Origin: Theristus sp. LFF4_11
Taxonomy: Eukaryota > Nematoda > Chromadorea > Monhysterida > Xyalidae
DNA length: 64,000 bases
Reading direction: 5' to 3'
Assembly: GCA_030248135.1 (NCBI GenBank)
Contig: JASANC010002890.1
Coordinates: forward strand, 107,041-171,040
Part shown: positions 56,345 to 64,000 of the stretch, one piece after another
Position numbering within the stretch: position 1 is the first letter of the stretch
Layout: the number at the start of each line of letters is the position of its first letter
Notes under the pieces: generated by a model
Database searches by the model: none
What the model saw: the letters and a program-made list of their open reading frames with translations, nothing else
What the model was told of the DNA's origin: nothing
Position numbers and translations under genes: made by a program

Positions 56345-57420
56345 ACGGGGTGCTGTGATCACTTTTATGATTTGCTGACGAAATAATGTGTGTTCGATGG
56401 GCACTTTGTCATATTCATGGTTATTTTTTGTTATTTGTTACATTTTGTTATCCTGAACTGTCAAAAGGTTCTTCAAACTGCATAAAAGTTCTTCTGAAAT
56501 GCACAAATATGCCTGGAATTGTTTCTGCACAAATGACAGAGAAAAGATATTGGGAACGATAAAAACGAACTGATAAACTGTAAACGGAATGTAAAAACTG
56601 GCATTGGAATTTTTTGAAGCAAAAATTTTGATTTGTAAAAAATCAATCGAAATTCACGGTTCATTTGAGATTCTTTGAAAAAAGATTGACCGGATATTTT
56701 TGCCTTTCACACCCGTAAAAATAAATATTTGCCTTTGTAGCATTCGGTTTGCCGATATGCTTCTGCCGCATGAAAAACTGTTGAATTTAGTTTTGAACTG
56801 AAATTCTATTCATAATTAGCATTCTATGGGCAAGCTGTTTTGGATCGCAAAACCAATGAGCAAACCGAATTGTTGAAATGCGGTCAACCAACAAAAATTG
56901 AAAGTGCTCTAGCTTCAATCAAACGGTTGTGACATTCAAATGTTGCATAAAATGAAAGTCTGAAAGCAAGTCGATATCAATGGAAGTAAATACAGAGTAT
57001 TGCATGTACGTATTGTTTCGTGTGGCAAATACTATACCAATTACACATGAGAAAATGTTGCGGGAACTAAAATTTACCACACGATAATTAGTAAGTTCGT
57101 TTTAGTAGCAACGTTTTCATGGTATGCTTTGTGCTGCAAAGGACGTCTTGACTTAGTGGTCTCTCTGAAATGCACCTTCAAGCAACCACATTGACGCTGG
57201 CAAATACATGCGCCGTGCCGTCACCTGACACAGAAATGACACGAATACAGGCGTGTGCAATAGCGTGCGTTTGTTTCAACCTGTCACTGTTTTCACAGAT
57301 ACAGAGATTATATAGATTCACAGAGCTTTCTAGCAACTCCGACTTTGTGATTTCGTCTTTCACCAGTTCTGTGCTGTGCGATGAAGTGACACGTTCCAAC
57401 AAACACAGTGTTCGTGTGTG
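56345..57420. other. Convergent 3' spacer between TTC27 and the GPCR gene
   Basis: AT-rich DNA that must contain both 3' UTRs. No coding exon or repeat family was recognised, and no convincing poly(A) signal was placed. Confidence 0.4.
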
Positions 57421-60400
57421 TCAAAGTGTGACGACAATGCTGCCGTAGCAGTTGCCATTGTTCACCCAGTTCACCTTGATGTTGTTCGTGGCGTTGTTCT
57501 CCGTGACGTCAGCGGTGATGGCGTTCTTGATGGCCGTCTCCACCTGGTCGCTGTCACCACGAATGTAGTCATCGATCGTATGCACCAGAGCCACGGGCCC
57601 GTTCTGACGCACGGCACCGTTCGCCTCAGCAGCAGCAGCATTGTCAATTGTGGTCAGCGTGTCTTCGTCATCGCTCGTATCGTCATTGCTCTCTGCTGTT
57701 CGATCCGTGGTCGTCAACTCAGACAATGCCACCAAATTGGCGTCCGAATGGCTGTCCGCCATCGGCAGTTGCCCGTTGACGTCAAACGCGCCGACGGTCT
57801 CGCCGATCGGTGCCGCCTGCTCATTGGCGTCACTGTCGTTCGTTGTCGTCCGTTGAGCGCCATTGGCGTCAGTATTGGCGAACGTCGCACGACTATTGGC
57901 GTCCGTGCGTCTCGTCTGCGGACTCTTCAGGATGCCGCGTGGTGTGCCGTCGCGTTGTGCCGCCGTTGTTGTGCTGTTCACCACGTCGCCACCACGCTCA
58001 TCGTTTGCAGAAGTGGCAATCTGCAACTGTTGCACGGAGTCACCAGTGGCGTTGTGCTGCGGCGGTGGCGCGACGACGGACGACTTCTTCTGACGCGCCT
58101 GCGTGTTGATGCCGAACAACAGTTTCACCTCGCGACGCACCTCCGTGTTGCACTTGTAGTAGATGATCAGGCGAATCGCGCTGCACAGCATGAACACGAA
58201 GTTGAGCAGGTCGGACACGTAGATGTAGAATTCGGTCCAGATCAGCTGGCCGTGCTCGATGCGAAACAGCCACGGGTGCTTCCACTTCTCGCCGAGCGTC
58301 AGTATGACGTGCAGCGTGTTGCTGCCGAGATGCGTGCTCACGAGCACGGCCATTGTGAACACGGCCGAACGGAGACGCGCCTTGTCTTCGCGCAATTGGC
58401 GACGCACCTGGCGCGCCATGCCCGGCAGCACGTTCGCGAACAGCGCCACCTGCAACATGCAATGCCGTTTTAGGGCGTACATTTGTGCAAAGCTTGCAGC
58501 ATGTCTTTTTTCAAGCCTGTCATTTTTTTGAGCAAAATACAGAGCCCGCGATGGAAGAAAGAAACGGGATATCGGGTTGGAAAAATGACACATATTTTCG
58601 CAACAAAAGGGTTTTCGATTCCAACCAAGCCCGATACCTGTTCATTCTATCTGCTTTCGTTCAAAGTCTCGTGTGGTTTGTAGTCTGTTAAAAAAGGCTG
58701 ACAGGTTTGAAGAAACACGCCGAACACTTTATTTGTGTGCGTTTCTTGTTGTCCGTGAATGCTGTTGTTCTTGAAGTGTACATGTTGGAGGTGTTCAGCT
58801 TAGTGCACCGAGAAAAAATCGGTTTAACAAAATGTTCAACAAATTGTTGGTGAACCAACTGTGCATAGCTTAAGTAGCTTGACTGTTTGATGAATTTTGC
58901 TGTTATAGAACGATTTTTCTCAGTGTGTGAGCTTCGTGTGCGTGTTCTGTGTGTGTTAGTGTGTCCAACTTTTTGTCAGTGACGGTTCCTGTGAAGAATT
59001 GTAAAAATGTTGAAAAAATTGTCGCTCAAAAAAGTTGGCTAACGAAAGTGCACCCGGCGTTACATCACTTGGCCCGAAGCGCAATCACACTGTAAAAAAT
59101 CTGGCGTTTTGATCGACGTTTCAAAACGCCTGCTAGCATTCCAGTCAGCTGGCGCTTTGTAACGCTGATCAAAAAGGCCAGACTTTTTACAGCGCAGCAT
59201 GCTTGATAGGGCGAAGGTTGGAGCACATCATTGCAGGGACCACCATAAGCACAAAGATAAAAGCACCATAGAAGCCAAAACACTTCACGCAATTGCAATA
59301 AAAACAAGAAGAGAGAAGTGCGTAATCAAAGAAGAACGAACAAACATCAATGCAAACTTCACAAAATTTACAGCTTCAATCGGGGGTTCATCAGCTTCCG
59401 GTATCAATGAACTTCTGGAGTCCTGAAAACCGACCGAGTCACCGTGTTGTTGTGCATGCAATTTATAAAAAAAAAACATTGCAATCGTCCAATCAAGCAC
59501 GAACACTTCCGGCCTGAAACACCAGCACGAGGGGTGACGATACGAACGATTTACATACGGCCACGAGTGCCCTGACGGAACTGCGTGTACCGCGCGGGCG
59601 TTTTTGAGTTTGCATGCGACAAAGACGCATTTTACGCCCACTTTTTTGGTTGTTATGAAACTACAAACGACAGGAGCTCAATGTTCAACTCGGTTTTCAT
59701 ACAAGCACATTGTTTGGTTCGGGTTTTCCAGAATTCAGTACAACACGTTATTCAACAAAAATTCAGCTGAGTTTCCGTGGTTGATGTTTCCGTGGTTCTT
59801 CAATAACTTACGGTGTTCTCCTGTCCATCCGGCATGTTACCGTAAGTTCTTCTTTTTCTCCGCCGGCGCTGGAAATAATGCGACACTGTAAACGTAGTGG
59901 AGCGATTACCCTACTATTCACCCAAGTTCCAGTTGACAAAACACGCTTTCCGTGGGTTTCTTTCTATACACTGTATGCGCGCTTCTATCCACTCAAAAAG
60001 AACCCTCACGAGTACGGTACTTCGAAAAACTAATAAAAAACAAAATTTAGGAAAATGGAAAACACTTTCGATTTTGATTCTTATCGGTGCCTCACCACCA
60101 TATTCATGAAGATACTCATGAGTGCACTATTTATGATGTCCATCGCAGCCAATCAGCAAACACAATCAACTCTTATATGATTTTGGCTGTGGAAACAAGT
60201 CACGGTTAATAAAAAGTGTTTGTGTGTTTGCATCCGGTGCAGGTCCAAGTTTATCAGTCCGGTCCAGGTACGCACAAGCTGCATGGGCCGATTCAGAAAG
60301 ATCCACAACGAGCATTGCAGTGTTCAAGTGTGGCAACTCTTCAGTCAAAATGTTTTAGCTTTAGTTTTAGCTTCACAGAAAAAAACGACCAATTTGCAGA

Positions 60401-63400
60401 AAACGTTGTTTTTTGGTGCCTTTTCTGGCTAATAAAAAATCGCGTCAATTTTGAGAGCTCAAACGCCAGATTTTTTTCTTTGCTGCTGAGCCTCTAAAAG
60501 CGACGATTTGGCCCCGACAAGATGACCCTCCCAGAAACAAGAGCACAAAATAATATATACGAACAGTAAATTGACAAGCACACAATTTGAACAGCTGCAC
60601 CGTGACATGATTAGGTCATGCTTCAAGCCTGAACTGTAACCCAGACATTCCAAATTCCAAATGTGAATCACGCAAAAAAATAGTTTTTCTTTGCAATACG
60701 CGTGCCTTTTTGTGCCGTGTCCTCATTGTGTGACTTTTATGCCATATTTGGCGGAATTGTCAGTTTCCTATTTTGATGTTACACTGCAGATGCAGGCAGC
60801 TTCCAAAATGTTTTTTGAAACCTCGATGGGATTCAAACCGACGTTGCTGAGTTGAATAGACTGATAATACCGCAGACATGAGCTCGAATCCCATCCGAAG
60901 GTTTCAAAAAACAATTTTTACGATGCCTGCAGCATTATTTTCAAAACACGCCATATGCCTCTTTTCGCGCCCAAAAGGACCGTGCCCGTGGTAGAAATCC
61001 AATGACACTTTGGAAACATTTTTGACACAGACACAATAAGAGCCACAAAATGGCACGTAAAAGGGTATGGCACAAAAATGGCTTGCTGTGATGGCATGTG
61101 AGTCAGGCTTGTGGCAAGGCAGGCCAGATGCACATCGAAAGCGGCGTATGCTACCCGTGCCGTGCTTTATCCCCGCTCTCTCTCTCTCTACCTTAACAAC
61201 GGTGAGTTTCTCGGTTTCAGTGCTCTCTTTTCTCAGCAGCTTTGCATCGCGCAGCGTCTTCACACGAAATTTCTCCAGTCGATTCTATCAAGCATAAAAT
61301 AAAATAAAACAAGAAAATTTTTAATATGCACGGGTGGTTCTGGATTGGTTGAAGTCAGTGTTGTTACGCTCTAAAAAGGGTAAAAAGGTGTCCGAAGCGA
61401 ATGTTGATATGTTTTGAAACGTTTTCGCGTGTGGCACTTTGACAAACATATTATGATCTTTTATTTTGGTTCTGAGACTCAATACGCGCATATGTAGATA
61501 GGTAAACAGTTTCATGCGTGACGCGGGAATTCAAAATTGGCAAAGTGGCCCGAGTCCGTAAATAGAGCCGAGTCACTTATGCGATTTTGAGTTGCCATAT
61601 AAATTAGTTTCCTTTCTAGGTCTGCACACGATGATGACAGTTTGTTGACGACCTGTGATCGAACCTGCCAATCCTACCCGAGTGTTCCAAAACGTTTGAA
61701 GGGACACAGAAAAACAACTGCTTTCGTCGCCCACAGTACTTCTCATTCAAGTGTTGTCCTTTTTCTCTTGAAACATAAACAACGCGGCAAATTATAGATC
61801 AATCAGGGGGACGCAAATAAAAACAAAAGAAAAACGGCTTTTGCTTGGTTATGCGCAATACGCTCGCAAAATATAACGGGGCCGGGCGGGAGGCCCCATT
61901 CCAAACTGAAGTCTCTTACGTGTGTGCTCTTTGATTGGTTCTCCTAAAACATATTGAAACTTAAAAATGCAGAAAACTATCCGCTATGATAATAGCGGAA
62001 TGCAAGCTGACGCTTTCAAATAAAAAAACTAAAGATCGAAAAAACCTGCAATTTATAGTGCTAATGAGGCATTTTCAATTTCAAATGCGGTCTCTACCAT
62101 TGGAAAGGACAGCGAGCCACCAACCTGCGCCATTTCCATGTCACCGCCACCAAACAGCGACTTCCTTCGTTCGAGTCTCGTTGACCGAAGTCTGTAGACA
62201 ATCACGGCATTCAACGTCGTCAACACACAGAACGGAAGGAACACCTGCAATATGAATATGCATGTCCGAAAAAACGTCCGGTGTCCTGTCCGCCAAGGTG
62301 TCCCGTGTGAAAATGAAAAAAGGCAACAACACACTCGACGTTTTGGGCCACCCTTACTTCCGGGACACGGGGGCACCCAAGCCAACACCTGCTTCCAGTG
62401 TGTGTTTACATGTGGCGTTTCAGTTTCGAGGGTTATTATTCAAAATTCACGCCCTCGCCGGTTTACGCATCGAAACAGTGTGTCACATCTGTAGTCACCT
62501 GCGAGTACGTGATCACGTGATCATAAGTGGGAAACCACCACTTCACGTCGGCCGACATGAACGTGCGACGGAACGCATCGGGGCAGTGCGCGGCCGTCTC
62601 CGAGTCCGTGCCGTAGATGCGCGTCAGCGGCAGACGCACGGCGATCACGAACAACAGCGCAAAGATGCTGATCGACCAGCGGGCCCCACGAGTCACGAGC
62701 ATTCTGCAACAACGAACGAACGCTGCAGTTTGGCGAGGTTTGTAGCTAGGGCTGACCCAGAAACGCGTAAGAATATGACTATTCAGTTAAACGTTTTTTT
62801 GCTGTTTGTCACGTTTTTGTCCGCAGATACAGAGCGTGCGAAACTTTGAATTCCAGTAGAAGAACGATTGTATCGGGGTTTAGTTAAAGTCCAACATCGC
62901 ATTCGTTGCTAAACAGAATTGTGGCTAAATTTGGTACGACTTCTTGCAACACCGGTTTTGCGATTTCTTCTTTTGCGAGCTCTGCATGGGTGGTGTTGCA
63001 CTTTATATTTTCGGATCACCATGCGGGACACCCAGACGGATGAGGCAGGACACACGGGCCACCTGTTCGCACATGTTTTGTGAGCGCCTGTCGCGCATAT
63101 CCGTGTCTACATTGTACCTCAAGCAGGCCGTCTTCGACTGCGACACCATGATCCAGCGTTCGTAGCTGGCGCACATCAGCATGATCGGAATCATCAGTTG
63201 CATCATGCGGCTGATGATGAATCCGTAGACCATGCCCGACCAGACGGTCTGATACAGTAGCAGCAGTTTCAAGTACTGCGCGATCGGCTCCAAACAGAAC
63301 ATCCACAGGTAGAACAGGCAGAGCAGACCGTCGCACACGGCCAGTTGTGTCAAATAGAGGGGGTTGACGGTGTAGCGGACGCGCGGGTAGATGAAGACAC

Positions 63401-63578
63401 GAATGAGCACGGTGTTCGCCCAGATGCCGGCCACGGAGATCGTTGCTGTGAAGCAGATGATGATCATGCGGTAGTGCGAGGGGGCACTGTAGGGCGCACA
63501 CTGCGCGGCGCCGAGCGTGGCGTTGCTGTCGCTCACGTTCAACACTGGCAGGTCATCAGCGTCGCCGGCTGTCTGCAT
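57421..63578 (-). CDS. Class A (rhodopsin-like) GPCR, probably a peptide receptor, 5 exons
   Basis: Predicted exons 63578-63073, 62703-62499, 62244-62125, 61284-61192 and 58449-57421 join in phase to about 650 residues. Seven membrane helices can be placed: TM1 MIIICFTATISVAGIWANTV, TM2 around LAVCDGLLCLFYLWMF, TM3 around MMQLMIPIMLMCASYERW, TM4 WSISIFALLFVIAVRL, TM5 FLPFCVLTTLNAVIVYRLR, TM6 around AVFTMAVLVSTHLGSNTLHV, TM7 around DLLNFVFMLCSAIRLIIYY. The N-terminus has two N-glycosylation sites (NVS, NAT) and no signal peptide. ERW replaces the usual DRY at the end of TM3, and D-L-L-N-F replaces NPxxY. A very long acidic, Asn/Ala/Thr-rich tail of about 240 residues follows. I cannot name the ligand. 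Exon 4 (31 residues, third intracellular loop) has strong splice sites and phase 0 on both sides, so it could be optional. Confidence 0.8.
58806..58925. mobile_element. Small MITE with CACCGAGAAAAAATCG ends (120 bp)
   Basis: Left CACCGAGAAAAAATCG and right CGATTTTTCTCAGTG are inverted with one mismatch and a one-base length difference. The interior has short mirrored aacaaaatgttcaacaaa motifs. The target duplication is unclear. Confidence 0.7.
59088..59194. mobile_element. Small MITE with CACTGTAAAAAATCTGGC ends (107 bp)
   Basis: Left CACTGTAAAAAATCTGGC and right GCCAGACTTTTTACAGCG are near inverted copies, followed inward by mirrored gttttgatc / gatcaaaa. It is a strong hairpin in the large GPCR intron. 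Confidence 0.75.
61452..61680 (+). repeat. SINE-like repeat A, copy 6
   Basis: In the GPCR intron upstream of exon 4, antisense to the gene. Starts ttggttctgagactcaatacgc and extends to near gatcgaacctgccaatcc, the longest copy in the window. Confidence 0.65.
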
Positions 63579-64000
63579 CCTCGTGACAGCTGCACGCGTT
63601 TTTTTTTCTTGTTGGTTTGCAGCTCTTTTTTTGTTTTCGAGCTTTGTTCATCCACTCTTCTGAAAATAGGAATAATGGGTCGCTCGATAAAATACCAATA
63701 TCAACAATAATAACACGCTTTTCGACACGAACGCGCGAAATCGGAAAACCGTTTTCCATGTAACAAAATTTATTGCGCGTGCAACGAGTGTGAGAATATG
63801 GAAACGTCGTGTGTGTTCCTGCGTGAACTGTGACTTTTTCGAATTCCCAGAAGTGCGAACCCTCGCACTGAAAATGAATGCAAGCGCTGAGACGTTAGTG
63901 GCCATGCGATATGCAAAGTGTGTGACAAAATGATGTGCAGACGAAAATGAAAAAAGCTCGGCGGGCTGCCCTTTTATATCGATATTTTCACGGCGTGCAA
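63579..64000. other. Upstream region of the GPCR gene
   Basis: About 420 bp up to the window edge, presumed promoter and 5' UTR of the GPCR. I see no further exon and no clear TATA box. Confidence 0.4.

Larger units (their letters stand above)
58450..61191. other. Large GPCR intron 4
   Basis: Holds two small inverted-repeat elements (58806-58925 and 59088-59194). The remaining AT-rich DNA shows no exon in frame with the receptor. Open frames of 60-118 codons occur but lack any recognised domain. Confidence 0.45.

Noticed and set aside
57418..58473. 351-codon plus-strand open frame
   Set aside because: It is the exact antisense of the last GPCR exon, whose membrane helices are clear on the minus strand.

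Overview
The window looks like nuclear DNA of a multicellular animal, most likely an ecdysozoan and plausibly a nematode. Spliceosomal introns interrupt every gene. Exons are GC-richer than the AT-rich introns and spacers. One gene encodes a Ly6/ET-module-like protein ending in a CCCASDFCN block of the kind common in nematodes, and another resembles MEP-1, a zinc-finger protein best known from C. elegans and Drosophila. I could not assign a species. No bacterial operons, CRISPR arrays, viral genes or convincing tRNA or rRNA genes were seen.

I assembled eight multi-exon genes by hand, using GT/AG sites, codon phase and remembered family sequences. From left to right: (1) an ATG13 autophagy initiator, minus strand, 13 exons, 7074 to 1558; (2) a MEP-1-like C2H2 zinc-finger protein, minus strand, 11 exons, 14683 to 9131; (3) the Co-Smad SMAD4, plus strand, 15 exons, 26311 to 37103; (4) a small Ly6/ET-module protein with a probable GPI anchor, minus strand, 40609 to 38959; (5) an RPS19BP1/AROS homologue, minus strand, 42292 to 41611; (6) a coiled-coil protein resembling INO80 subunit E, plus strand, 44320 to 46244; (7) a TTC27 TPR protein, plus strand, 46817 to 56344; (8) a rhodopsin-like GPCR, minus strand, 63578 to 57421. 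The genes are unrelated in function (autophagy, chromatin, TGF-beta signalling, ribosome biogenesis, membrane signalling). I see ordinary animal gene neighbours, not a pathway cluster.

The rest is rich in mobile and repetitive DNA. A composite repeat occurs three times: 18922-22528 between genes, 28866-32667 in SMAD4 intron 5, and 48561-52324 in the TTC27 intron after exon 3. Each copy has a ~1.03 kb core bounded by 143-bp inverted arms, attached to a ~150-bp-unit minisatellite. The SMAD4 copy carries a nested 1.27 kb element with TAA target duplications. Other elements include a 1.44 kb near-perfect palindrome with a 9-bp target duplication between genes 5 and 6, a 751-bp hAT-like element with an 8-bp duplication, several TAA-flanked and TA-flanked MITEs, a six-copy SINE-like repeat, and long C/G homopolymer blocks at 15.1-16.8 kb.

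The most interesting points are the run of in-frame-skippable linker exons in SMAD4, the missing middle of TTC27 at the site of composite copy 3, concerted evolution of the composite arms, the giant palindrome in a divergent promoter region, and an apparently relaxed 5' splice-site consensus. Exon boundaries are predictions without transcript support.
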